64,000 nucleotides of DNA from Oscarella lobularis (GCF_947507565.1 NC_089179.1:2187747-2251746), one strand, 5' to 3'; numbered from the stretch's first letter, positions 54,811 through 64,000 are shown. The notes: a model not told the origin generated them from the sequence alone. Numbers and translations: made by a program.

Positions 54811-55000
54811 AGGGCGTGACTAATATTAAGGTGTACCAGAAGGAGGTCTTTTGTGTAAAATTTGAGCGGTACGAAGTGTTTGACTTTGTAGGGCTGTTCT
54901 ACTGATAGAGTAGAGTAGATATAGCGCGTTTATTTGGAAATCCGCGAGTTGAAGTCTTAAGGCAACCATGAACTATATAGCTCATGGTTTTTGGCCAAAA
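54811..55000 (+). repeat. Direct repeat left of the P element (pair with 58079-58279)
   Basis: GACTAATATTAAGGTGTACC, GTAGGGCTGTTCTACTGATA and AGCGCGTTTATTTGGAAATC occur here and, with scattered differences, at 58092-58220. Both end around CATGGTTTTTGG. The P element lies between the copies but its target duplication is separate, so the two copies are an older tandem or dispersed repeat. Confidence 0.75.
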
Positions 55001-55204
55001 ACCGCATCTCTCAAAATCCCAAGATTTTCACGTCAAACGATAGGCATTTAGTATCTAGTTGGTTCTACATCTCAAATTAGTCTACCCAGAGCCGTAGAGA
55101 GAGAGAGCTGTGCCAACTCAATTAATCACGTGACTCCATGGGCGCCATCTTGGGTCCAACGATTAGGTACCTGTTCGTTGCCACAAGAGCTCTCCATAGA
55201 AAAG

Positions 55205-57939
55205 ATGACAGGCTGCTGTGCTCCAGGGTGCACAAATCGTTCCGAAAATGGCTCTAAATTGTACCGATTTCCCCGCGATCCGAAGCGAAGGCGTGAGTGA
55301 ATGGGCCGCAAAAGTGAAAAGAGACAAGTGGTTTCCGAACGACATAGGGTCTAAACTTTGTCAAGTGTGTCATAATGTCTCAATTACTTGTTTGCGTCAC
55401 TAAATCTTGCCTAAAGGACCACTTCAGCGAGGATCAATTTGAATGCCGCGCCGACGGAACCCGGAGGTTAAGGCTCGACGCGCTGCCTACAGTTTTCCTG
55501 CATCGTCCTCATCAACCGACACGAAAGCTGCCCAGAAATCGAGTTGATTCGTCCTGCGCTCCAGAACATGAAGTTCCTTTTTTCTGTACTACCGACCACG
55601 CGTATGCTCGCGCCCCGGAGCTTTTTATAAGTTAGTTTGTGAGACTTTTTTAATACGGCTTGGATTTTGTAATTGTTTGAATAGAAGTCGTTTCTAAAAG
55701 TGAAAATGTGTCGCTGAGCGGAGACGAGGAAGATACGAGTTATTGCAGTACTAGTAGCGATCGCCTAGTAGCTCAATTGGAGGCCAAGCTAAGAAGAGTC
55801 TCGGAAGAGAAAGAGTCTGTCATGGCTGAATACGCTAATTTTCAGTTACAAGTAGGAAAATTCTTTTCGCCAGACCAGCTAAGAGCTGTTCAACGAGGCG
55901 GGGACATGAGAGGAATTCCATGGACGTCGTCAACGATTAAAACGGCGTTGCAAATACGGTTTGCATGTGGAACAGCAGGCTACAACTTACTGCGCAAGCA
56001 ACATCAACCATTGCCTGGATTACGAACAATCCAAAGAAAGATGTCGACCATACCTTTTCAGCCGGGGGTTCTGCATCACATCTTTGAAGCCCTAGCAACA
56101 AAAGTGGAGCACATGCAGCCTAACGAAAATTTGTGCTGTTTAACATTGGAAGAAATGTCTATTACAGCCGGCTATGAGTATGACCCCAGCACTAGCCAAA
56201 TAGCAGGCACTGTCAATTTACCGGGGCACAGTGGTCAGGCAACTCACGGCCTTGTGTTTATGCTATCGGGATTGACATCTAGGTGGAAGCAAGTGGCCGC
56301 TTATTTTCTCACCGGTAACAAGACAGACGGATCCATTTTTAAACAAATCGTGCTAGAAATAATTGATAAAGCAACGAAAATAGGGCTTCACGTGTCTGCT
56401 GTCACAAGCGATATGGGGAGCTCCAACAGAGCTATGTGGTCATCGTTTGGACTAGTTACCAACAGAAAAAGCAATATCACCACAATTCCTCATCCTTCGG
56501 ATAGTAGCCGGCATCTTCATTTTCTAGCTGATGTACCACACGTTATCAAAAATCTAAGATCAGCGCTATGCAGTGGCAATGAAATAGAGCTTCCTCTTGA
56601 TGTTATGCAATCAAACCAGTTAACGAGCTGCAAAGTCAACTGCAGCCCAGTGTTGAACTTGATCGAATATCAAGAAAAAGCTGCTATAAAGTTAGCTCCA
56701 AACGTGTCAAGGTCAACTATCCATCCGTCGCATTTTGAAAAAATGAAGGTATCAGGAGTTTTACACTTATTCAGCAATTCTGTTTCGTCTGGCATACGTT
56801 ACCTGGTAGCTCACGAAGGCCGCAGTGCAGACTACTTGACGACTGCCTGGTTCCTAGAAGTATGCAATAAGTGGTTCGATTTGATGTCTAGTCGACATCC
56901 AGTGATGGCACTAAGTAAGGAAAATCCGGAGAAGTATCAAGCGGCTGTCTCTTTTCTACGTTTTGTCATTAAATTGTTTGCTGAAATCAAAATCGGCGAA
57001 AAAGGTCACTGGAAGCCAGTTCAAACTGGTGTAATTATGGCAACGACGTCCGTCCTTCATCTTCAAGAAGAGCTTCTAGACAGAGGTCTCAAGTTCCTCC
57101 TCACAGCCAGGCTAACTCAGGACTGCGCAGAAAACTTATTTAGCATGATTCGGCAAAAAGATCCCATTCCGAAGTCGTTGGCATTTCAAAGGGCATTGAA
57201 AGCAGTTTGCGTTAACCAATTTTTAAAATTACCGAACAGAAATACGAACTACAATGATGACGATTTCGAAATTTTCACCGACCTTTTCGATGAAGCCTCT
57301 ACTGAGCCGGGAGAAAGTGAACAGGATCAAGACACAGCGGAACAGCCTGAAGACGTTCCTGAACTCCACGTACGAATGTCGCATGGGGCCGATGAGAAAA
57401 TCCCTGATACATTGAATCAGGGGGAGCAGAATGGCTTATATTATATATTAGGTTACTGCATTTTTATCCTGAAGAAGACAAAGGCCGTATGCAGCACGTG
57501 TCTTACTGAGGTGGAAGAGGTGGGGTTAGCAGAACCTTTTGACTCTGCTCTTCTACTCTCCCTGAAAGAATATAAAGAAGGAAGTCTATCAAAAGTTACA
57601 GGAAAAGTATTTACTATGATGCTCCAAGTGGAATTGATGTTTCGGAGTAGAGAAAAATTATCTATAATCAACGGAAAAAACATAAAAAGTGAGTTTATTG
57701 AGGACGCCTTAAAACTCCCAGAAGTCATTAAGACAATTTTGCCAGAGTGTCATAACCTAAAACGAAAGTTATTGTCTAAGTATTTCAACGTAAGAGTATC
57801 TATTTTTTGTAGAGAAATTAATTGTAAAGGCAGTAGTAAAGGCAGTAGTAAAGATAGATCTGAATTAGGAAGTCGTTCTGCTACAATGAGGAATCTAATT
57901 AAAAAATTAAGTAAAAACACAAGTGCTAGACGCGACTAA
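55205..57939 (+). pseudogene. P-element transposase (THAP9-like), nearly intact
   Basis: Exon 1 from the ATG at 55205 encodes a THAP finger: CCAPGCTNRSENGSKLYRFP, then REW...KRDKWFP, LCQ|DHF. A GTGA duplication at about 55290-55297 shifts the frame after KRRRE. A 52-bp intron (55365-55416) joins LCQ to DHFSEDQFE, completing C-x2-H. A 54-bp intron (55631-55684) leads to a 743-residue uninterrupted frame: a coiled coil (LVAQLEAKLRRVSEEK), FSPDQLRAVQRG, IKTALQIRFACGTAGYNLL, LTLEEMSI, SDMGSSNRAMW, ADVPHVIKNLRSA and TQDCAENLFSMIRQK (catalytic E). The first acidic position, D in the DEMxI motif of relatives, is E here. The THAP frameshift prevents full-length product; the catalytic part is otherwise open. 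Confidence 0.85.
55365..55416 (+). other. Mini-intron completing the THAP finger
   Basis: 52 bp, GTGTGT...CTAAAG. Splicing places DHF directly after LCQ, giving the zinc-binding C-x2-H pair of THAP domains. Without it the domain has no closing histidine. Confidence 0.75.
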
Positions 57940-58078
57940 CACGAAAGAAATCACCATGCTACATTTCCTCTGTTGGACCCAACATGGCGTCCATAAAACC
58001 ACGTGATAGCCTAGCGCGCGCAGAGTTGGCACAGCTCTCTCTCTCTACGGCTCTGAGTCTACCGTGCCAATTTTTTTT

Positions 58079-58285
58079 GCTTTTTTGAAGGGGCGGGACT
58101 AATATTAACGTGTACCGGAAGGGGTCTTTTTTCGTGTGAAATTTGACCGATACTAAGTGCTTGACCTCGTAGGGTTGTTCTACTGATAAAATGGATTAGA
58201 TCTAGCGCGTTTATTTGGAAATCTGTGAGTTGAGATTTTTATGCAACCGTGAGCTATAGTCCATGGTTTTTGGTCATTTCGGTGA
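58079..58285 (+). repeat. Direct repeat right of the P element
   Basis: Partner of 54811-55000 with the same block order (GACTAATATTAACGTGTACC ... GTTTATTTGGAAATCTGTGA ... CATGGTTTTTGG). Confidence 0.75.
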
Positions 58286-58537
58286 CCTCTCCGATTTCGA
58301 AGATTTCTTTATAAAAAGATGGGTATTGGTTGCCTGTTTGAAGTACCTGTTGGGTGCTTAAACTCGCCATGCTACTGAAGCAGTTTTCCCGAGATTGGTT
58401 AAAAGGTAAATTGGTGCCAAATTTAATTCCATTATAAACATAATTAAGACCAAACCGGCACTTTTTTCGTGACGCCAGACAGGGATTTTGTCATTATGTA
58501 CGGGTGCTAAGCTTAGCGTTAGTTTTACGCGATTCAA

Positions 58538-59592
58538 ATGAATGAGCATCGCCAATCTCTGCTTTCCCTTGGCCGAATTTGCGCAAAACTGCTTTCCAGA
58601 CGGTCCAGACGTCAGTATTCGTGCCAAGATCACGCAGAAGCTATTCAAGATGCTTTCTATGTCGATGTCGCGACAGATCAAGCGGAGCTACACCCTCTCA
58701 GCGTGTGCGAACAATGCTGGGTGATCGCGAAGCGTTGGAAGACAGCCAAAAGCACCGGACGACTGTATCGCCCGATCCAGAAAGCTGTTTCTTGGGAAGA
58801 TCATGACAGCGGCGGTTCGTGTTTTGCATACGAAATGCGCTGTAAAAATGCAAAGGGTTGACCTTCGGCTGAGCGGGCAAAGGTTTCGGGCCGACCTAAG
58901 AAAAGTGTGGAAGCTTTAGAACGCTTTCTCCACTCTATATGGCTCCGCCCTCCTTCAAACGACCGCAAGTTCTGTATCCGGATCTCGTTCTCGATTACAA
59001 TCACCCGGATTTTGTGGCGCTCCTTCTTTGCCCTGAATGCAAAGACGTTGTGGACAGGCCTGTCACTTCAGAGTGCCAGCATCTCGATTGCTTGACAAAG
59101 CAATATCGCGATCTATTACCGGGAGCCAAATGGATGTGTCCAACAAGAAACTGCGAGCAACTATTGCTGGAGGGAAACTCTCCGAGCGAAGACGTGCTAT
59201 TTAAAAGAGTTCACGAACTGGAAACGAGCGTGCGATCATTGAAGGTGCGTATATAGAGATTTTGATATGCTGCTCTAAATATTCAATCTTCAATTTAATA
59301 GATGCGTTGTCCTCACGGCTGTGAAAATATTTTCACTCTTGAACAATTTGAGAGCCATTTGTGCCTGGAGGAGGGGGAGGACCATGACCTAACTTCAGGT
59401 CCACTTGCCCCTCCCACTCTTCCGCAATGCACTCCGCGTGCAGATACGCTTGCAGACGTATTGCGAAAGACCGTAGAAACGCCTACGAAGGTCGAGAAAG
59501 AAACAGCGGCCAATATAGTGTAAAGAATGATCACGTCGTCGTCCGCTGAAGCAAACGACGTGAAAGTAATCCTGGCTGGAAAACGCGGAAAA
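58538..59592 (+). pseudogene. RAG1 N-terminal-like zinc/RING protein
   Basis: ATG at 58538. GRICAKLLSRRSRRQYSCQD, then FYVDVATDQAELHPLSVCEQ-CW and VSWEDHDSGGSC match the order of the RAG1 N-terminal zinc region (IDV...IHP-x3-C-x2-CW...W-x-x-H...C). After a TGA at 58859-58861 and a one-base shift near 58936 come LLCPECKDVVDRPVTSECQH and MCPTRNCEQ, a RING-like block (one C of the second pair is T/K), then across a 57-bp intron (59245-59301) MRCPHGCENIFTLEQFESHL, equivalent to the finger after the RAG1 RING. A TAA at 59521-59523 interrupts before RMITSSSAEANDVKVILAG. The V(D)J catalytic core is absent. Similar modules are known outside RAG1, for example in the mollusc N-RAG-TP transposon. Confidence 0.7.
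59245..59301 (+). other. Mini-intron in the RAG1-like segment
   Basis: 57 bp, GTGCGT...TTTAATAG, phase 0, joining SVRSLK to MRCPHGC. In RAG1 the equivalent helix and finger are contiguous, which supports splicing here. Confidence 0.7.
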
Positions 59593-59646
59593 GTAATATA
59601 GTGTTCGGTTTTTTTCTGCACTATGTCATGTTGCTGGAAAATGCAG
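59593..59646 (+). other. Mini-intron linking RAG1-like and RPA-like parts
   Basis: 54 bp, GTAATA...ATGCAG, phase 0. It removes a TAG and joins LAGKRGK to FVRTAMPRDPSH in the same frame as both neighbours, arguing that the two parts form one transcript. Confidence 0.6.
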
Positions 59647-61107
59647 TTTGTGCGAACCGCAATGCCACGCGATCCGTCCCATCTCGCGTCCGACAGAACT
59701 GTTCGGCAGAGAACAGCTGTTTTAGAAAGAATTCGTGCTGTCGTTAGCGGAAGAGACGCGGGAGACTTGAGCTGTCGCGCGCAGATGAGGCATGAATTGG
59801 CTCGCCTGCCGAAAGAAGACCGCCGCCTTTTGCTAAAAGATGCTGGCCTTTCGGTGCTTCCAAACAACGTCCTTGCTCCAGGAACTGGCCTGGCCCTTGA
59901 TTCGTTTTCGCAGCACTTTTGCGCGACGTTTTTTGACAGCCATCTTTACTTTCGCAGATTGCGTCATGTCTCAGAGCCCACGGAAGAAAAGAGGAAACAG
60001 CTAGAGTACGATTCCATCGCCAAGATCGAAACTGCCGACGTCGGATGTCGCGCAACAGTGCACGGAATCGTCGCATCTCTTTCCCCCGTTAAGAGCGGAC
60101 CTGCAAAGAAATACTATCGCGGCGTGTTAGCCGACAACGACAAAAGCATCCCATTCGTCGCTTTCAGCCACCGTAACGCCGAGCCTCCCGGTCACGATCT
60201 GTTGCAAGCCTTTCGCGAAAAAGGCGATCCTGTGATAATCGGCAATTGCGAAGTGAAAACTAGCAATTTTACGGGAATTCCGAAGGCAGAATTGCAGGTT
60301 CACTCGACGACGGTCTTTGAGAAATCGCTCAAGTCGTTCGACGAAACTGTCGTGCTCGAGGAAAGCGAGGAGAGCGAGCAGCTTTCCATGAAGCACATCA
60401 CTCTCTCTCAACTGATAGAAGAGTAAGTCGAACCAGTCATTGTGAGAGTCAAGGCTATTCGTGTCGAACCTTCGCGTTCGACGCAGAACGACAGCGTCGT
60501 TCAAAAAGTTAAGATCGCAGACTCGACTGGCGTCTGCAATGTCGATCTGTGGTCGCAATTCGTTGGCCAATTGAAAAAGGATCAGTGTTATGAGCTCTCT
60601 GGGGTGCGAAAGAAGACTTACTCCGACAAACACTCTCTATTTACGCCGAAGAAAAACGCCGTGATTGTGCCCATTACCGAAATCGGAATCGTCGCTCCGG
60701 TGCACGACCACGACGACGAAACGACCCACGAAAAAGTCCTCGATGTCAGGGTTATCAGCGTGAGCAACTTTTCTGCCGAGAAAAAGTGTCCGATGTGCAA
60801 GAAAGGCAACGTTAAGTTACTTCCAGAACAACCCGCTGCAGCGCGATGCTCTTCTTGCCGTACTGTCAGCCGTCTATCTTGCACCGCCGTTACAACCTGT
60901 GAGCTTACTCTTCAAACCGCCAACTGCGCCCCGCTCTTCTGCACCGCTTACGAAGATGTGCTATCCCAAATCGCTCAGCTTCCGTTGAAGGACGTCGACG
61001 AAGTCAAGTTATTGTTGGCAGAGCCATTCAATGCCTTCTTGAATCATGGCAGCATTACAAGAGTTGAAAGACCGAAGCCAGCCTCTGTTCCCTCCTCCAG
61101 CGACTGA
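59647..61107 (+). pseudogene. OB-fold and zinc-ribbon protein of RPA type, continuous with the RAG1-like part
   Basis: Continues the same frame: a basic helical part (RTVRQRTAVLERIRAV), then an OB-fold-like block (RATVHGIVASLSPVKSG ... YYRGVLADNDKSIPFVAFSH ... DPVIIGNCEVKTSN), a TAA at 60424-60426, a second OB fold (VIVRVKAIRVEPSRS ... VQKVKIADSTGVCNVDLWSQ ... YELSGVRKKTYSDKH) and a zinc ribbon CPMCKKGN ... CSSC as in the RPA1 C-terminal binding domain. The stop at 61105-61107 ends SSSD. RPA-type proteins coat single-stranded DNA; several Helitron lineages encode them, and a Helitron 3' end lies at 62261. One nonsense codon within an otherwise open 480-codon frame. Confidence 0.65.
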
Positions 61108-61146
61108 GTTTGCGGCGGACCGTGTTGAGTTCCAAGGAAAATCATC

Positions 61147-61285
61147 TTTCAATATCTGTCACTTGGCAGATTAACCTTTCAATATGTGCCACTTGGCAGA
61201 TTAATCATCATTCGACATCTGCCACTTGGCAGATAAATATCTTCCACTTGGGAGATAACTGAGCTGCCACTTGGCACCTGCGTTC
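61147..61285. repeat. Minisatellite based on TGCCACTTGGCAGATTAA
   Basis: Five imperfect units (CTGTCACTTGGCAGATTAAC, GTGCCACTTGGCAGATTAAT, CTGCCACTTGGCAGATAAAT, CTTCCACTTGGGAGATAACT, CTGCCACTTGGCACC) with spacers. The unit core TGCCACTTGGCA is near-palindromic. It begins 40 bp after the stop of the RPA-like gene. Confidence 0.8.
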
Positions 61286-61289
61286 CTTA

Positions 61290-62230
61290 CTTTACTCTGC
61301 GCTTTTGAGTTTGATCGTTCCAAAATACACTTCTCAAAACAATGTCTGGACACGTTTTTTACATGCGGGCTTCTCTTACGACGCCATTGCATCCACAAGC
61401 TTTCCCTGTTATTCGCGTCGTTTTCCTCGCTGTTTTCTCTCTCACTATCCTATCCTTTTTGTCAAAAATCGACTTTGTATCTCGCCGTTAGTCGATCATT
61501 CGCTCCGCGACTGCGTAGTATTACTTCCCTTTAGAAGAAAGAGACAATTGAACTCTTTGAATTCTTCTGCACCGCATCGAAAATGGGGCGTAAAAAGCGT
61601 TCGTCATTGTCGCCTTGAAAATCGAGCGCTAAAGCGCCGAAAATCTGTCCATGACCTCGATCGCGCAGGTTTTATAAATCGCCGCTTCTTTCGTCGCAGA
61701 ACATAGCCGGCATTTCTTCTTTGCAGTGGAACAACTCTCCGCAGCCGATTCCGTCACGATGACGTCGCCCGTCAACCAAGCCTCCTCTCGCGACACCACC
61801 CCCCCACAAAGTCCCGAGCACTCCTACTCCTTGACACTCCCTCCGTCTGACATCACTGCACGACACCGCAGAAACATTCTCGAACACGCATACTCTCTAC
61901 CACCGTCCTCTTCACCGTCTCCTTCAAGATATTTTCAAATTTAATCCACGCCCGCATTTCCCGTATTTCCTGTCCTGTCCCTGTGCAATACAACAAAAAA
62001 TGTCGTTTATACCGAAATCCTTTCAACGTAAGTCTTATATTTATAATTCTATAACATAAAATATCTTGCTTACCACAATTATATTCTCCGCCTATCCTCT
62101 CTATTTTATATCATATAGTTACGTACACAATTTTTATGGGCTGCAAGCGTTCGAACCTCCACGTGGTGCAGCCTATATAACGCTAATCGAACTCATAAAA
62201 CTACCCAAACGAAAAAGCAACAGGAAGTAA
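61290..62230. other. No recognisable gene
   Basis: Short frames (61305-61706, 61726-61944, both +) have no motifs and are Ser/Pro-rich or low-complexity. The stretch could be the 3' non-coding part of the Helitron. Confidence 0.4.
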
Positions 62231-62231
62231 C

Positions 62232-62261
62232 GCCCGCGCGTAGCGCGGGCAAACGAGCTAG
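62232..62261 (+). mobile_element. Helitron 3' terminus
   Basis: A GC-rich hairpin GCCCGCGC-GTA-GCGCGGGC (62232-62250) is followed by AAACGAG and CTAG (62258-62261), then T. This is the standard Helitron 3' end: short hairpin about 10 nt before a CTRR terminus, inserted 5' to T. DNA immediately to the right belongs to an IS630-like transposase frame. The 5' TC end was not identified, so the size is unknown. Confidence 0.75.
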
Positions 62262-62799
62262 TGACGCACTAAACGCAAACCGCATGATAGATAAGCCGGG
62301 GGCAAAAACACACCAATTATGAGGGATACTGAGTGGGAGGATCAATTTTTTTCAATGACAAATTCTAGCGGAGAGAACATTGGTCTAAAGGAATGCTTGG
62401 TGCGACGACAACGATACACAGAAGAAATGTTGAGGAAGGCCATGGTGACAGAATTTTCACCCGGATTTTGCATCAGAACTATCACTTGAGGAGAAGATTG
62501 CCAGAAACGCCGGAGATCATACCGAAGTTCCACTGCGAGTGCAATCCCATCGAGCATCTATGGGCGGAGGCCAAACGAGAAACGCCACGACTATGCAACT
62601 ACTCCATCACCGGACTTCAAGAAAACGTGAACCAGCTCTGGATGCCGTCCCCTTAGATAGAATTCGCAAATTTTTGAGAAAAGCGCGCGAGTATCTTGAA
62701 ATTTATAGGAATGGAATATCGGCCGTAAATGAAGTCAAAGAAGCACTGAAGAAGTATAAGTCACATCGTCGAGTTTTGAGGTTAGATTCAAATTATTAA
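62262..62799 (+). pseudogene. IS630-like DDE transposase, C-terminal part (copy E)
   Basis: DALNANRM at the left edge corresponds to the segment just after DQSSNH in copy C. The frame is then broken; KFHCECNPIEHLWAEAKRET carries the catalytic E (62528-62590), followed by LDRIRKFLRKAREYLEIYRN and LKKYKSHRRVLRLDSNY and a stop at 62797-62799. The upstream half is absent because the Helitron terminus abuts it. Closely related to copy C at 32156-32741. Confidence 0.8.
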
Positions 62800-62935
62800 T
62801 TTTCATTTGTTCGTTTAGTTAGAGATACTGCTTTACGCAGTTCCAATGACTCTCGTGTCAGTGGAGGGGAATGGTCAGGTTCGACTCCTGAGCATATTGT
62901 GGCGTTCTGGGACCCAACCCTCGATCTCGCAAAAA
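62800..62935 (+). repeat. Conserved 3' tail of IS630-like copy E
   Basis: Shares GAGATACTGCTT, CTCGTGTCAGTGG and GTCAGGTTCGACTCCTGAG with 32760-32860. The T-arm-like stem TCAGG/CCTGA and its 7-base loop are kept while the neighbouring DNA differs, including a compensated CTC/CTC context. Confidence 0.55.
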
Positions 62936-62980
62936 AAGTCAATTGTACTATTTGATACATATATTTTTGATAAACGCATA

Positions 62981-63090
62981 CCGTATTTGACCGAATAAAC
63001 GCCCGGGCGTCTATTTCCTTGAAAAGGCTAACAATGCGGCGTTAATTTGAACCCGGCGACAAATGGAACCCGGCTTTTATAAATGTCATC
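62981..63090 (-). repeat. Pogo-type terminal region
   Basis: CCGTATTTGACCGAATAAAC then GCCCGGGCGTCTATTTCC and AACCCGGCGACAAATGGAAC resemble ends of pogo/Tigger elements (GTATTTGACCGAATAAACGCCC type). It lies just beyond the stop of the transposase at 63152, so it is the 3' end of that minus-strand element. Confidence 0.6.
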
Positions 63091-63151
63091 GGCAAGATCT
63101 CTTTCATTTTTTTGAGCAAGCGACAATACAAACATCGCAAGAAGCATAATT

Positions 63152-64000
63152 CTAAAGAATTATGGTATTGTCCGATAATTCGTCACTTTCTGTTTCACTT
63201 AACGTGCTAGAATCGCTGTTGGAACTTTCGTCTTCATCTGTGTCCTCGATAAGTGCTTCATTTTCCTCTTTTTCACCGTCATTCTCGTCATCAGATGGTA
63301 ACTGTTGAACATCATTGAATTTGAAGACTTCAAAATTGCTCATTTCTTCTGCAAGGATTTTTCTCCCTTCAGCGCACTCTTCGCCTGATTTAAAGCAATG
63401 AATTTTGTCGTCATCTGTGCCATCGGTTGATGCTATTATGGCGCAAGACAAAAACGAATTCCGTATGACTTCTTCTGGGATCTCTGCCCAGGAAGACTTC
63501 ACCCATTCGCAAAGCAACGAACGAGACGGCGGCTTCATATTTCCACTTTTGGTGTACTCATGGCATGATGGTGCTGACAACCAATCATCATAACAACGGC
63601 GAAGATGACTTTTGAAAATGGCATTCCAGACAACGTCTGGTGCTTGAATATACTAAGTGCACCCTCCTGGTATTACAGCTGGAAGTATTTTCATCCTAGA
63701 AATTTCGGCGCTTACAGCTTTGCTTGTATGGCATTTGTAGGCATCCCAGACTAAAAGGCGCTTTGTAAACGCCACGGAGCCAATGATAGCGTGAAGGTAT
63801 TCACTCGTCAGGGAGTCATTCATCCAACAATTTGGGCTAAACTTCACAACTATTCCAGTTATTGACTTCAAAGTTTTTAGAAGTCGGGTGCCCTTTCCTT
63901 TAAAAACAACAAAAGGTTTGAGTTTGGCTCCGTTAGCTTTAGCAGAAAGAAGAACCGTGAAGTGGTCTTTCTGGTGACCTGTGCTTTTAAGGACAACTGA
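63152..64000 (-). pseudogene. Pogo-type DDE transposase, C-terminal half (runs off the window)
   Basis: From the right edge on the minus strand: GHQKDHFTVLLSAKANGAKL, FVVFKGKGTR, then WMNDSLTSEYLHAIIGSVAF, LLVWDAYKCHTS (second catalytic D), ILPAVIPGGCT, one TAG at 63653-63655 where relatives have Lys, IQAPDVVWNAIFKSHLRRCY (third D), LCEWVKSSWAEIPEEVIRNS and an acidic C-terminus ending at 63152. That TAG is the only damage visible in about 280 codons. The N-terminal DNA-binding part and first catalytic D lie outside the window. Confidence 0.85.

Larger units (their letters stand above)
55087..58055 (+). mobile_element. Full-length P element with 8-bp target duplication
   Basis: The ends are perfect 33-bp inverted repeats starting CAGAGCCGTAGAGAGAGAGA (55087) and the complement ending at 58055, followed by imperfect subterminal similarity (TCACGTG, GCGCCAT, TTGGGTCCAAC). 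AGTCTACC lies immediately outside on both sides (55079-55086 and 58056-58063), an exact 8-bp duplication as made by P elements. Length 2,969 bp with one transposase gene. Confidence 0.92.

Noticed and set aside
5168-60426. Stop-codon reassignment to explain in-frame TAA, TAG and TGA codons
   Set aside because: The Harbinger and P transposase frames (hundreds of codons) use stops normally and the interruptions also include frameshifts, so decay explains them better.

Overview
The window reads as a eukaryotic, most likely invertebrate animal, chromosome segment dominated by decayed transposable elements (TEs). Spliceosomal introns are visible wherever a reading frame can be followed, almost all 44-58 bp with GT...AG ends. 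The TE families (P element with THAP domain, Harbinger, Kolobok, pogo/Tigger, Tc1 and IS630-like DDE elements, hAT, Ty3/Gypsy, SWIM-YqaJ proteins, RAG1 N-terminal-like proteins, a Helitron end) are a mix I associate with early-branching metazoans such as sponges or cnidarians; that placement is inference. I found no rRNA, tRNA gene, CRISPR or operon-like organisation, and no confidently identified single-copy host gene. Protein families were named by recognising motifs, not by database search.

Layout. 0-4.4 kb: end of an IS630-like element, unassigned DNA, a P-like transposase remnant, a dispersed 440-bp repeat. 4.4-10.5 kb: Ty3/Gypsy pol fragment followed by a DUF6589-like gene that is split by a young 1.8-kb element with 438-bp inverted repeats carrying a SAP-SWIM protein. 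10.5-14.2 kb: an IS630-like DDE element (minus strand) whose 5' region is split by a Tc1-like element with TA target duplications. 17.2-20.7 kb: a second DUF6589-like gene split by a hAT remnant. 24.6-27.4 kb: a two-gene Harbinger element with an intact transposase catalytic domain. 27.7-32.9 kb: a nest in which a Tigger element lies inside an IS630-like copy that abuts a broken SWIM-YqaJ gene; the Tigger also carries a divergent HIRAN-like ORF. 33-38.5 kb: gene-poor, with telomere-like tracts and an 80-bp hairpin element. 38.5-41.6 kb: P-like and Tigger remnants. 43.1-45.8 kb: Kolobok-like THAP transposase. 46-48.7 kb: coiled-coil mini-exons, a hAT-type MITE in a diverged tandem repeat, and another IS630-like 5' end. 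51.4-53.5 kb: small basic ORF, GC-rich repeats and an unrecognised two-exon gene. 55.1-58.1 kb: a complete P element with an exact 8-bp target duplication. 58.5-61.1 kb: a RAG1 N-terminal-like segment running into OB folds and a zinc ribbon of RPA type. 62.2-64.0 kb: a Helitron 3' terminus, a third IS630-like copy and a pogo transposase cut by the window edge.

The most interesting locus is 58.5-61.1 kb: RAG1-like zinc-binding modules joined by in-frame mini-introns to RPA-like single-strand-binding modules, about 1.1 kb upstream of the Helitron terminus. Second is the HIRAN-like ORF inside the Tigger element.
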